NCBI GenBank assembly: GCA_023459495.1
Contig: JAEWTL010000013.1
Coordinates: forward strand, 409,743-473,742
Source: Bacillota bacterium
GTDB taxonomy: Bacteria; Bacillota; Clostridia; Christensenellales; SZUA-584
Direction: 5' to 3'
DNA: 64,000 bases
Shown: piece after piece, positions 32,277 to 41,123 of the stretch
How the letters are laid out: every line of letters begins with the position of its first letter
Numbering within the stretch: the first letter of the stretch is position 1
The notes under the pieces: model-generated
What the model was told of the DNA's origin: nothing
Seen by the model: the letters and a program-made list of their open reading frames with translations, nothing else
Database searches by the model: none
Program-made: the position numbers and the translations under genes

Positions 32277-33512
32277 TTATCTTTCAACAAATATTCTCTT
32301 GATATTTGGACTTTCAACCATTGCATTGATTATTGTTGATTTCTGACTTAACGGCTGTAACTTTATATTTTCATCTCCAGCAATCCAAATATCTTTTTCA
32401 GGTTTATACCAGCTTGTCTTGGCCTGGTCCATATAAAAATCTTTCGCATTATTTTTTTCAATTATATCTTTTAATTTTTGCTCATCTTCCCCTGTTGGAA
32501 TAATTTCTGTAGTAAATAAACATTTATAATGTTTTCTATTGAGAACTATTTCTCCATGTGTTCCTCCTTTTCCTTCTTTTAAATAAGAATGCATAGCCCA
32601 GTCATCAAAATTAATATATTCATCTAATTTATCAGGGGTTGGGAAAAAAGACTCTTTGGGATATATAGTTGTTAGTATACTCTTCATCGCTTTACTTATA
32701 TGATAATCATAAATTCTACGCGTTTTATGGAAGTAAACCTGTAAAAACATTTGATAGCGTGCAATTACTAGACTCTCAGCAATATGCCACCCCCCTTCTT
32801 GAATGGCTAATACGAGAGCATCTGTTTCAGTCTTTCCTATTGTCATGCAAGAAATTAGTCTATTCCTATCATACAGTCCATAGCTAACGCCGATATGCAA
32901 AGAATCCCTCAGTAAATAGTCGGCTCTATCAGCATCTAGTTGTCCAGAGATTATACCTTTCCACAAAAGTAAAGAAGCACTTTGCTTAACCGTATCATCT
33001 CCTAATAAAGCAGTTACTTCTTCAACCCTAACCCCATAATTATTATTAATTTTGTGGTCTTCAATAAGTTGTTTAAAGTATGATTTAATAATTGCAATAC
33101 TATATGCCTCATGTTCATAATGCTTTTTTCCACCTGATATATAAGGCATATTTTCTTCTCCTGCATGAGAAAAGGGGGCATGCCCAATATCATGCAATAA
33201 AGCAGCCAATCTTATTGTTTTTCGCCACTTTTTCAACCCCTCTGGCCTTAAGGATAATTCCGCGTTAAGAGTGCTTGCTGATTTCTGAACGATGCTATCA
33301 AATATATCAGTGGCCATTTGAACAACACCTAGAGAATGTTCAAAACGTGTATGGGTTGCGCCCGGATAAACCATATCGGTCAAAGCCAACTGTTTTATTC
33401 GCCTAAGACGTTGAAATATCGGGTGGTTAATAATATCTTTTTCTTGCTCATCAAATTGGATGAAACCATATATTACATCTCGAATCTCATATATTTTTTC
33501 ACTCATGTTCAA
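32277..33512 (-). CDS. HD-domain phosphohydrolase, YwfO/dGTPase-like
   Basis: A 411-residue HD-superfamily phosphohydrolase resembling SAMHD1/dGTPase enzymes. The metal ligands are visible: His in GATHTRFEHSLGVVQMA, the HD pair in RLAALLHDIGHAPFSHAGEE and the late Asp in GQLDADRADYLLRD. Relatives hydrolyse dNTPs or nucleotide-like substrates. It is the first gene of a two-gene AT-rich unit with the YwgA-like gene. The low GC and AT-rich flanks suggest horizontal acquisition. A defence or nucleotide-control role is possible but is inference. Confidence 0.85.
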   Translation of the reverse strand: MNMSEKIYEIRDVIYGFIQFDEQEKDIINHPIFQRLRRIKQLALTDMVYPGATHTRFEHSLGVVQMATDIFDSIVQKSASTLNAELSLRPEGLKKWRKTIRLAALLHDIGHAPFSHAGEENMPYISGGKKHYEHEAYSIAIIKSYFKQLIEDHKINNNYGVRVEEVTALLGDDTVKQSASLLLWKGIISGQLDADRADYLLRDSLHIGVSYGLYDRNRLISCMTIGKTETDALVLAIQEGGWHIAESLVIARYQMFLQVYFHKTRRIYDYHISKAMKSILTTIYPKESFFPTPDKLDEYINFDDWAMHSYLKEGKGGTHGEIVLNRKHYKCLFTTEIIPTGEDEQKLKDIIEKNNAKDFYMDQAKTSWYKPEKDIWIAGDENIKLQPLSQKSTIINAMVESPNIKRIFVER

Positions 33513-33665
33513 ATTACCTTTTTGATTAGCATAATGAAAGTCTCTATATAGATTTCTATAAATATATATAATATCCTTTTTTATTCAAAATAATGTTGTT
33601 TTAATTTTTAAAGTGCCTTGAAAAGGCGCGCTATTTATACTCTCTCATTAGTAAATAATTTTTGC

Positions 33666-34058
33666 TCAAAACCGCACCACCCTCGGCTGTCCCCCAAACG
33701 AGTAAAACGTCGCGGTGGCGTCCTTCAGATACAGCACCTCTGTATTGCCGTCATCCGCTTTGTACCGCCCCTGCAGCGACGGGTATTGGTCCAGCATGTG
33801 CTGCTTGGCCTCCACCCGGTCGTCCCGGACAACAACGGCCTCAATGCGCAGCCACTCGCCGCCCGCGCATGCGCAGATTTCCACCTTCGGATTGGCCTGC
33901 ATCTGTCGGGATACAGCCTTCACCTTGCCGGTCTGGATATAGAGCCTGCCTTCAAATATGTCCAATGTGCCAAAGGGACGTACGCGCGGCTGATCCCCCT
34001 CCACCGTGGCCAAATAGTATGTGCCGCACTTTTTAAGAAAATCGTAGACTTCCTGCAT
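33666..34058 (-). CDS. Pyridoxamine 5-phosphate oxidase-like flavin-binding protein
   Basis: A 130-residue protein of the split-barrel FMN-binding PNPOx-like family. The start LKKCGTYYLATVEGDQPRVR and PFGTLDIFEGRLYIQTGK are typical of the single-domain group found in Clostridia. It probably binds FMN or F420 and acts as a small oxidoreductase; the substrate is unknown. The gene follows the AT-rich island, on the same strand as it. Confidence 0.82.
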   Translation of the reverse strand: MQEVYDFLKKCGTYYLATVEGDQPRVRPFGTLDIFEGRLYIQTGKVKAVSRQMQANPKVEICACAGGEWLRIEAVVVRDDRVEAKQHMLDQYPSLQGRYKADDGNTEVLYLKDATATFYSFGGQPRVVRF

Positions 34059-34207
34059 TGATGTCTCCTCCGTAATGTTTACTGGCTATATTGTACCTCT
34101 GTCCGCAGAAAAAGCAACCGGGTCGCAGCTGCTCTGTCTTTTTCGCACCGGGCGTGGTAATATTCGGGTATCAGGGTGACCAACCATTATGCGAGGAGGA
34201 GAACGCC

Positions 34208-34702
34208 ATGCCTACGCTGGATAAAACCGAGCTGCTCAAAACCATATTGGACGAGTCCGAGATGCTTTCGGACGAAGAGGAACTCATCGGCCTTTTAGTC
34301 AAGGAAAGGGTGTCGCGCAATATTAACACAGTACACAAGAACCAGCTGTCCTTCGGGGACCGCATGGCGGACAAGCTCGCCAAATACGCAGGGAGCTGGC
34401 GCTTCGTATTGCTGTTTATCGGTATGATGGCCACATGGATTATCATCAACGTTGTCACCGCGCGGCCTTTCGACGCGTTTCCGTTCATACTGCTCAACCT
34501 GCTGCTCTCCTGTGTGGCAGCTATTCAGGCTCCGGTCATCATGATGAGTCAGAACCGGCAGGAGAAGAAGGACCGGCTGCGCGCGCAGAACGACTACAAG
34601 GTCAACGTCAAGTCCGAGCTGATTATTGAGGATCTGCACAAGAAGCTCGACCAGCTCATCGAAAACCAGAAGGCGCTGCTCGAAAAGCTGGATAACCGCT
34701 GA
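34208..34702 (+). CDS. DUF1003 membrane protein
   Basis: A 164-residue protein with the DUF1003 signature: a region NTVHKNQLSFGDRMADKLAK, then two membrane spans (WRFVLLFIGMMATWIIINVV; FPFILLNLLLSCVAAIQAPVI) and the basic MMSQNRQEKKDRLRAQNDYK sequence, followed by a coiled-coil-like tail (LHKKLDQLIENQKALLEKL). The start at 34208 is behind GAGGAGGAG. The function of the family is unknown. Confidence 0.85.
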   Translation: MPTLDKTELLKTILDESEMLSDEEELIGLLVKERVSRNINTVHKNQLSFGDRMADKLAKYAGSWRFVLLFIGMMATWIIINVVTARPFDAFPFILLNLLLSCVAAIQAPVIMMSQNRQEKKDRLRAQNDYKVNVKSELIIEDLHKKLDQLIENQKALLEKLDNR

Positions 34703-34724
34703 GCAGCCGGGAGAAACAATAAAA

Positions 34725-34750
34725 GCCCCGGTTTTGGCCGGGGCCTTGCT
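34725..34750. terminator. Bidirectional terminator
   Basis: GCCCCGG (34725-34731) and CCGGGGC (34738-34744) form the stem; a T-run follows on the minus side (TTTTATTG) and CTTGCTTT on the plus side. It serves the DUF1003 gene and the convergent membrane-protein gene. Confidence 0.8.
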
Positions 34751-34767
34751 TTGGGTCCGTACAGACG

Positions 34768-35406
34768 CTAAATGATGCCCAGCGGAATCAGCACGGCGAG
34801 CAGGACCACGTTGACCGCGGCCAATCCGCCGATGAATATCTTCTGCGTACGCGGCTTTCTGTCATGGATGATAAACGCCGCTAAGAAGAACGGGATATAC
34901 GTGGTGATGAACACCGGGATAGCGCCCCACCACGGATACACCCATATGAAAGCGGGTGTGGACGCAAGGAAGATCTCCACGGCGCTGAAGAACGCCGCGT
35001 TGCCTACGGCAAACAGGATGCGGTTGTTGATACCGAGAATCTTCTTTTTCGGGTCTTCGGGCAGCAGCTTGCTCATGATGAGCCCTGCGACCGCAAACAT
35101 CATGGATAGCTCCCAGCTTACGCCCACGAGCAGAATAAGGCTGGTGCTCTCAGGCGATACCGTCCAAAGCGCATACCCCGTAGCGGAACAAATCACCGCA
35201 TTCATGATCTCGTAGAACCAATGCACCATGTACAGCGCCAGTCCGGCAGCGATAGCCTTGTAATTTTTGCGCTGAATTTCCGTGGCGTATATATACACCA
35301 CAAACGCAAGGATCGCGATGAACGTCCAGTTGAAGTTGCCGGTGCTGCGCACGGCGTCCCGCGCGCGCTCTGCCGCAGCCGCGTTGGTCCAGTTTCCAAA
35401 CCACAT
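34768..35406 (-). CDS. Polytopic membrane protein, function unknown
   Basis: A 212-residue protein with about six hydrophobic segments (for example FNWTFIAILAFVVYIYATEI, TSLILLVGVSWELSMMFAVAG, IPVFITTYIPFFLAAFII, IGGLAAVNVVLLAVLIPLGI). No family is recognised. It is convergent with the DUF1003 gene. The start has GAAAGGAAG upstream. Confidence 0.75.
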   Translation of the reverse strand: MWFGNWTNAAAAERARDAVRSTGNFNWTFIAILAFVVYIYATEIQRKNYKAIAAGLALYMVHWFYEIMNAVICSATGYALWTVSPESTSLILLVGVSWELSMMFAVAGLIMSKLLPEDPKKKILGINNRILFAVGNAAFFSAVEIFLASTPAFIWVYPWWGAIPVFITTYIPFFLAAFIIHDRKPRTQKIFIGGLAAVNVVLLAVLIPLGII

Positions 35407-35529
35407 AAAAAGTTCGCTTCCTTTCAGATGAAATTAGAAGAATAGCTGATTGGATTCCGTTGTATTCTGGTAATTTTATTATACGATCTGGCTGGATATA
35501 TGGCAAGTTTTATCAATGTGCGATGTCTG

Positions 35530-36786
35530 TCAACAGATATAAAAGTAGTATGCGTTCAACAGGTAATCCTCCTGATATTTCCCCGCAAGGTTCAGGAGGT
35601 GCCTTTTTACGGACGGCAGACCGGAGTCGCAGGAAGCGTATTTGTCCAGCAGTTGTTCAAATCGCTTCTTTTCGGCGGCAGTTGCCTTATCCTTAAAATA
35701 TCCCCATACATGCTGTGCCGCGTTGACCGCGCCGCCGATGCTGGCGGGCAGCTTCAGGGCTGCGTCGACACTGCGGTACATCTCAGCCGCCGGATAGGCA
35801 GTTTTGTCGCGCAGCATCTGCCGTATCCCGTTGTAGGCTTCCGCAGACCGTTCTAAGATGAGATATTTGTAGCGGCTCCATTCGGCTTCCAGACTGCCGA
35901 TCCCACGGTTCTCTACGCAGTGGATGCATTTCAGGGCGGATATGTTCTTGTCCTTCACCTCCAGCATGATATCCGCATCGATGCCTTCCAGCCACCTGTA
36001 AAATCGCACAAAGGTTTCCGCATCAATCGTGTCCGAATGCGCGCCGGACCTCTTTTCGCTGTGCTGCTGGGAATAATGGATCTTCTGTGGTCCGTCACCC
36101 ATCTTCCATGTTGCTGCGCAGTCGCAAATCCATTCAAGCTCGGTACGTCCCTTGTTCGCGGGGTTGATCGCGTTGTGAAGATTGTCAAATATCACCGGGA
36201 TATCAGCCAGAGCCGACGCTTCCAGCACGTCGCAGATGGTAAACAGCGAACCGTCGTTTTCCACAACCAGCCGTTTCCTGATAGACTGGTCCAGTTCCTG
36301 ATAACGGGAAACAAACCGACGGATGGCCTGCGGTTTGTCCCCATATGCCCCGCCCAGATGCAGTACCAGCTTATTCTCCGCCCCCAGCCCCATGCTGTCC
36401 AGCACCTTTGCATGGTACAAAAGGTCCGCCACAGCACGCTCCGCCACTACAGCCGTGGGCGAATTGAGCACGGTATATTGTCCGGGATGCATGGAGACGC
36501 GCATATTTGCGTCTTTGATCTTAGCCCCGATACCGGCAAGCTGCCGGGCATATATCCGCGGCCAGGGGATATCCGCCGCTGCGCCGGAGCCAAACGGTAT
36601 CAGGTCGGACGAGATGCGAAAAAGACGGATGTTGTTTCGGATGTTATAATCGATAATGGTTTCAAGGGAAGCCAAATTATGCCCGATCAGCGCCAATAAA
36701 TGTTCGGGATTGGCATTCTTTAATGTGCAGTTTTTAAAATCGCTTCCCGGTACGGCGACAGCAAGACAGGCATATCCGATGTTCAC
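35530..36786 (-). CDS. uvsE: UV damage endonuclease
   Basis: A 418-residue UvdE/UvsE family DNA repair nuclease, a TIM-barrel enzyme nicking next to UV photoproducts. The core begins MNIGYACLAVAVPGSDFKNC. Metal-ligand motifs are MHPGQYTVLNSP, LVLHLGGAYGDK, VVENDGSLFT, VIFDNLHNAIN and IMLEVKDKNISALK. The family core is about 300 residues; a C-terminal extension of some 100 residues, rich in charged helices, is present here and occurs in some Firmicutes members. It is a single gene. Confidence 0.93.
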   Translation of the reverse strand: MNIGYACLAVAVPGSDFKNCTLKNANPEHLLALIGHNLASLETIIDYNIRNNIRLFRISSDLIPFGSGAAADIPWPRIYARQLAGIGAKIKDANMRVSMHPGQYTVLNSPTAVVAERAVADLLYHAKVLDSMGLGAENKLVLHLGGAYGDKPQAIRRFVSRYQELDQSIRKRLVVENDGSLFTICDVLEASALADIPVIFDNLHNAINPANKGRTELEWICDCAATWKMGDGPQKIHYSQQHSEKRSGAHSDTIDAETFVRFYRWLEGIDADIMLEVKDKNISALKCIHCVENRGIGSLEAEWSRYKYLILERSAEAYNGIRQMLRDKTAYPAAEMYRSVDAALKLPASIGGAVNAAQHVWGYFKDKATAAEKKRFEQLLDKYASCDSGLPSVKRHLLNLAGKYQEDYLLNAYYFYIC

Positions 36787-36979
36787 AAAAGACTTCCCAA
36801 GTTACTCTTCAGTTGGCTGATTTCAATATTCAAGCCAGTTTACTATAATATTGGCCGATTTGCATTGTCAACTGTTCTTCTCTGTTACACTATGAAGAAA
36901 CTACCTATCCATCTAAATCAGCTTTTCTATAGTGCGCTCAACTCACCCCCGTCTGCAGCGGCCAAAAAATAGCCCTGCT

Positions 36980-38242
36980 TTATAAATACTTAAGGGACAG
37001 GGTTGTTTTGAAAACCTCATCCTGCGCAGTGAAAGAGAATACCCCTTCATATTTCTGCACAATCGCAGCAATGCTTCGGACGCCGATTCCATGGCCGGGG
37101 CTTTCGGAAACCGGAAATTCACCGTCGAATTTTATATCCCCTGTGAACGGATTGCTTATCCGAATGAAGATTTGCCCGCAGTGGTCTTTGCATACAATAG
37201 AGATCTTTCGGCCGCTGACACATTCGATTTTTCTGCAGGCGTCAATGGCGTTATCAAGCGCGTTGGCAAAGACGAGACCGAGTTCTATGGAGTCAATGTT
37301 CATTTCCTGCGGTATTTCCGCATCACAATCCACTTCTATCTGTTCGTTCTTTGCTTTTTGAATGTAGGAGCTTAAAAAAACATTGACGATATAATTATCG
37401 CAATACTGGTCCATGATAACTTCATTTATATCTTTGTTCAGCCTCCGCAGATATTTTTGCGCCTCCGCGACGTCATTCTCGTTCAAAAAAGTATCTATGG
37501 CGCTCAAATGATGCTTCATATCATGTCGGTAGATCTTCATTGTATTGATATAGTCCATGGTTGCTTCGTACTGCTTTTTATACATCTCTGTTTGGACAGA
37601 CAGTATTTCTTTGTCCTTTCTAAACTGGAAGAGCTGCGAGATATTCTTAAAATTTATATAGAAAATTGCGTAAAACACAAAAGTCAGCGCAAAGGCAGCC
37701 GCTACAATGGGTATGTTCTCCGGGCGCTCCTGAATGGGGGCAGGCACATATTGTAGCAGCGAAATGATGTTGATCAGAATAAAGGGAACCAAACATAATA
37801 TGCCCCAGCCCTTTTCCAGTGTCTGAAGCATCTTAATATAGGGCTTCCGAAATACGATGACCACAAAAACGATAATCAAAATAAAACTGCCGAACTTCAG
37901 ACTGTACTGCAGGAGCAAGGTGTTAAAATACGGAAGGTTGCCGATAAAGCTTGAAAGCATGCTGAAAACCGCCACGGTCAGCAGAGAAAACACCACCCTG
38001 AAGCCCCGGCATTTTGCAACGATGCTGAAGCAGGTAAGGGCGGGAACGCTGGCCGTAATCAGCAGAAAGTTGGATATGAAGTCTTCCCCGAGAAAAAAGT
38101 AACCAACATAATTGGCGATCCAACTAAGCAGATGGAAGGACACAATGATGATAGCCGACTTCTTCACGGAATATCTCACGGGCGTCAAGCATGACATCAG
38201 AATGCCCAGAGAGATAATTTTGAACAGCAGATATAAGAACAT
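36980..38242 (-). CDS. GHKL-domain sensor histidine kinase, AgrC-like
   Basis: A 420-residue receptor with six or seven membrane spans in the first half and a cytoplasmic kinase. The phosphorylated His is in MKIYRHDMKHHLSAID, the N box is FANALDNAIDACRKIE, and the G box is GHGIGVRSIAAIVQKY. This architecture is that of AgrC-type kinases that sense peptides. No AgrB/AgrD genes are seen here. It lies 14 bases downstream of the LytTR regulator gene. Confidence 0.88.
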   Translation of the reverse strand: MFLYLLFKIISLGILMSCLTPVRYSVKKSAIIIVSFHLLSWIANYVGYFFLGEDFISNFLLITASVPALTCFSIVAKCRGFRVVFSLLTVAVFSMLSSFIGNLPYFNTLLLQYSLKFGSFILIIVFVVIVFRKPYIKMLQTLEKGWGILCLVPFILINIISLLQYVPAPIQERPENIPIVAAAFALTFVFYAIFYINFKNISQLFQFRKDKEILSVQTEMYKKQYEATMDYINTMKIYRHDMKHHLSAIDTFLNENDVAEAQKYLRRLNKDINEVIMDQYCDNYIVNVFLSSYIQKAKNEQIEVDCDAEIPQEMNIDSIELGLVFANALDNAIDACRKIECVSGRKISIVCKDHCGQIFIRISNPFTGDIKFDGEFPVSESPGHGIGVRSIAAIVQKYEGVFSFTAQDEVFKTTLSLKYL

Positions 38243-38256
38243 ACGATAAACTCATT

Positions 38257-38979
38257 TCACTTTATAAAAATGTAATCAAAATAGGCGTCCTTAACAACGG
38301 AGTACATATTTCGGGAAATGGGTACGCTCACGTTCTCCCCCAGAATAAAATCTTTGCCGGTAATACTTTTAACATGCTGCATATTCACAATATAAGACTT
38401 GTGGCACTTTACAAACCGCTTGTCTGCAAGCAGCAATTCATTATAATCCTTCAGATTGGCAAAGCACGTGATTGTCTCGCTTTTATGCAAATGAAAATAC
38501 ACGGTGTGGTTGCTGCTTTCCGCGTATTGTATCGTGCTCAGCGGTACACGGGTCCATTTCCCTTTTTCTTTTATTACAACGCTGGCCGTGTTCTCCTCTA
38601 CGATCTCATCCAAAACCATATTTAAAATTCTGGGAATCTCTGCCTCTGCGGAACCCTTGAGTAAATAGTAATAGGCTTTCACTTTATAGGAATCCACGGC
38701 AAACTCGGGCGATGAAGTTAAAAAAATGATCCTGCAATTGTCACCTTTGGCCCGAAGCTTGGCCGCAAGTTCAATGCCGTTTAAATCGGGCATGATGATA
38801 TCCAAAATAACAACATCAAAAGCGCCATACTTTTGTGTAAACAAAAACAAATCGCGTCCATTCGTAAACGTATGGATACTCACGGGATGTGCAGGCTGCT
38901 TCAGTCGGATGAAATTTTGTACGGTATTCTCAAACTGTTGCAGCTGCGGTACGTTATCGTCGCAAATGGCAATTTTCAT
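38257..38979 (-). CDS. LytTR-type response regulator, AgrA-like
   Basis: A 240-residue response regulator. The receiver domain has the phosphoacceptor Asp in FDVVILDIIMPDLNG and the acidic pocket at MKIAICDDNV. The C-terminal LytTR domain starts near residue 140 (KWTRVPLSTIQYAESSNHTVY) and binds direct-repeat promoters. It pairs with the GHKL kinase gene downstream. Targets are not identifiable; flagellin lies divergently upstream, at 290 bp. Confidence 0.9.
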   Translation of the reverse strand: MKIAICDDNVPQLQQFENTVQNFIRLKQPAHPVSIHTFTNGRDLFLFTQKYGAFDVVILDIIMPDLNGIELAAKLRAKGDNCRIIFLTSSPEFAVDSYKVKAYYYLLKGSAEAEIPRILNMVLDEIVEENTASVVIKEKGKWTRVPLSTIQYAESSNHTVYFHLHKSETITCFANLKDYNELLLADKRFVKCHKSYIVNMQHVKSITGKDFILGENVSVPISRNMYSVVKDAYFDYIFIK

Positions 38980-39031
38980 CGTTTTAATTGCACCATCAGT
39001 TAAGCTGGAGTTGCAGACGTTGCTGCCCTGA

Positions 39032-39037
39032 ATTATA
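39032..39037 (-). promoter_or_regulatory. -10 box for the two-component operon
   Basis: TATAAT on the minus strand lies 53 bases upstream of the LytTR start; the matching -35 region is weak. The rest of the 290-bp gap to the flagellin gene holds the flagellin leader hairpin. Confidence 0.4.
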
Positions 39038-39222
39038 TAGCGCGTTGTTTAGCCATTAATATTATAGCACACACGATAGCCGAAACGCACTCGATGATTT
39101 GAGGGGTATTTTCTGTTTGCGTTGAAAAACGGACACGTTGCGTTGGAAAAATTAAGCCGCATGATAAATGAACGAAACTATTGATAGCGATACCAATAAA
39201 AAACATGGCTTAGAACCTTTAT

Positions 39223-39250
39223 ACGTGAGGGAAAGGATTCCCTCTCACGT
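39223..39250 (+). promoter_or_regulatory. Hairpin in the flagellin 5-prime leader
   Basis: ACGTGAG...CTCACGT arms, with a further GGAA/TTCC inner stem, form a long hairpin that ends nine bases before GGAGG, the flagellin ribosome-binding site. It could stabilise the mRNA or bind a translational regulator. Confidence 0.5.
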
Positions 39251-39269
39251 GTTTCATGGAGGAAGTATT

Positions 39270-40757
39270 ATGCGTATCAACAATAACCTGATGGCGATGA
39301 ATACCCATCGCCAATATGCCATCAACAATTCAAACGCCGCCAAAGCGGTAGAAAAGCTCTCTTCCGGGCTCCGCATCAACCGGGCAGGAGACGATGCCGC
39401 AGGGCTTGCTATCTCCGAAAAAATGCGCTCGCAGATACGCGGCCTCAATATGGCTTCCAAAAACAGCGAAGACGCAATCTCCCTAGTCCAGACGGCGGAA
39501 GGCGCGCTGTCGGAAACGCAGGGCATATTGCAGCGGATGAACGAATTGTCTGTGCAATCAGCCACCGACACCAACGACGACACGACCGACCGCGCCGCGC
39601 TGGACGCGGAGTATCAGCAGCTGGTGAGCGAAGTCAACGACATCGCAAACAATACGCAGTTCAACGGCAGAACGCTGCTGAACGGCACCGTGAGCAGCGC
39701 GGCAACGGCTGCGGCCACGGGGCTGGCGGCGGGCATCACCGTTGCTACCGACGCAACCGCGTCTTCGGGGACAATTAACATTGCCACGATCTCCGACTGG
39801 GACACCGGTACCGCCGTAGCGGGGACGGAGAGTTTCGATTTGCATAACAGCTGGGCTCTTGACCAACTAATAACCAATGCCGTTCTCACCGGACCTATTG
39901 CAGAAGGTTCCGCGTATAACGGCACCTATTATCTCAAGGCGGAGGGGGTGGACCTGTCCGCTATGACGTTCAGCCTTATGGATGCCAGTGACGGCACCAT
40001 GGTGGCGACGACAGGTGCCATGTCAGTCAGCGCCAGCAGCGATTCCGAGCTGAATTTCGGCGGCTACGGTGCCATCACGGTTACTTTCGGCTCCGGCATA
40101 AGCGACGCGACATTGACGGGCAATTACTTTCGAGCAGGCGACTGGTTTGATTATACCATCTCGGGCGGCGCTTACGCTGTGCGCACCGCGACCATCGGCG
40201 GCCAAGCCGTGACACAGGGGGATGCCTCCGTCACGCTGGCAACGGGCGTCACGCTGGACATCTCCGGCTTGGACGGTGCTGACTGGGCCAGCCAAGACGC
40301 GCTCAATACGGCGTTGTTTGGCAGCGCGGGCGGCTCCGCATCCATAGCGGTTACTGCGGGCGTGCCGGGGATGACCATCCAGATGGGCGCGAATCAAGGC
40401 GATACGATGTCTCTCACGATGGACGACATGACGGCTGTTGGGCTCGGTATCGGCGGCACGGATATCAAAACACAGGCAAACGCCAGTAAGACGATCAGCA
40501 CGGTGAACAAAGCGATCAATGCCGTCTCCACACAGCGCGCAAAGTTCGGCGCCACGCAGAACAGGCTGGAGCACAAGATCAGCAACCTCGATACGTCGGC
40601 CGAAAATCTGCAGGCCGCCGAAAGCCGTATCCGCGACGTGGACATGGCGGCGGAGATGACGGAGATGACGCGGAACAACATACTGGTGCAGGCAGCGACG
40701 TCGATGCTGGCGCAAGCCAACCAGTCCCCGCAAGCAGTGCTGCAGTTGTTGAGATAG
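39270..40757 (+). CDS. Flagellin
   Basis: A 495-residue flagellin. The N-terminal D0/D1 region (1-150) reads MRINNNLMAMNTHRQYAINN, then KLSSGLRINRAGDDAAGLAI; the C-terminal D1/D0 region (410-495) ends with RIRDVDMAAEMTEMTRNNIL and QANQSPQAVLQLLR. Between them is a glycine/threonine-rich variable domain of about 250 residues, with no HExxH protease motif. The start is ATG 39270 behind GGAGG; a longer frame is ignored. It is the flagellar filament subunit. No other flagellar structural genes are in the window. Confidence 0.95.
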   Translation: MRINNNLMAMNTHRQYAINNSNAAKAVEKLSSGLRINRAGDDAAGLAISEKMRSQIRGLNMASKNSEDAISLVQTAEGALSETQGILQRMNELSVQSATDTNDDTTDRAALDAEYQQLVSEVNDIANNTQFNGRTLLNGTVSSAATAAATGLAAGITVATDATASSGTINIATISDWDTGTAVAGTESFDLHNSWALDQLITNAVLTGPIAEGSAYNGTYYLKAEGVDLSAMTFSLMDASDGTMVATTGAMSVSASSDSELNFGGYGAITVTFGSGISDATLTGNYFRAGDWFDYTISGGAYAVRTATIGGQAVTQGDASVTLATGVTLDISGLDGADWASQDALNTALFGSAGGSASIAVTAGVPGMTIQMGANQGDTMSLTMDDMTAVGLGIGGTDIKTQANASKTISTVNKAINAVSTQRAKFGATQNRLEHKISNLDTSAENLQAAESRIRDVDMAAEMTEMTRNNILVQAATSMLAQANQSPQAVLQLLR

Positions 40758-40805
40758 CAGTTGAATGCCAAGCAAACGCATGAACCGGATAACCAGATAA
40801 AGCGA

Positions 40806-40840
40806 AACCCCGAAACCATCTTGGATATCGGGGTTTTCTT
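40806..40840 (+). terminator. Terminator of the flagellin gene
   Basis: AACCCCGA (40806-40813) and TCGGGGTT (40828-40835) form the stem, followed by TTCTTATAT. Confidence 0.85.
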
Positions 40841-40938
40841 ATATCAATGGAACAACAACTACTAAGGTAACCGCCACACCAACAAACGCTCACAGGTACG
40901 TTTTTACCCGCCCCTTTTGAATCCTGATTAATCAGAAC

Positions 40939-40965
40939 TAAAGAATGAGCGGATTTAACCGATAT
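40939..40965 (+). promoter_or_regulatory. Sigma-28 (SigD-type) promoter of the chemotaxis receptor gene
   Basis: TAAAGAAT, 11 bases, then ACCGATAT matches the flagellar/chemotaxis sigma factor consensus (TAAA-N15-CCGATAT). It lies about 160 bases upstream of the receptor start. Confidence 0.7.
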
Positions 40966-41123
40966 ATACATTTGTTAGGCACAGAGTTTTGGAAGGTTCC
41001 AAAACTAATCTCAATGATCCGCAATATGAAAACGTCACAAGACAAAGCGTTGCGTGGACTGCCTGGAAACGAAATTGATATGCAGCAGATTTGCATTGAA
41101 ATATCAAAAAGAGGTGTGCTGAA

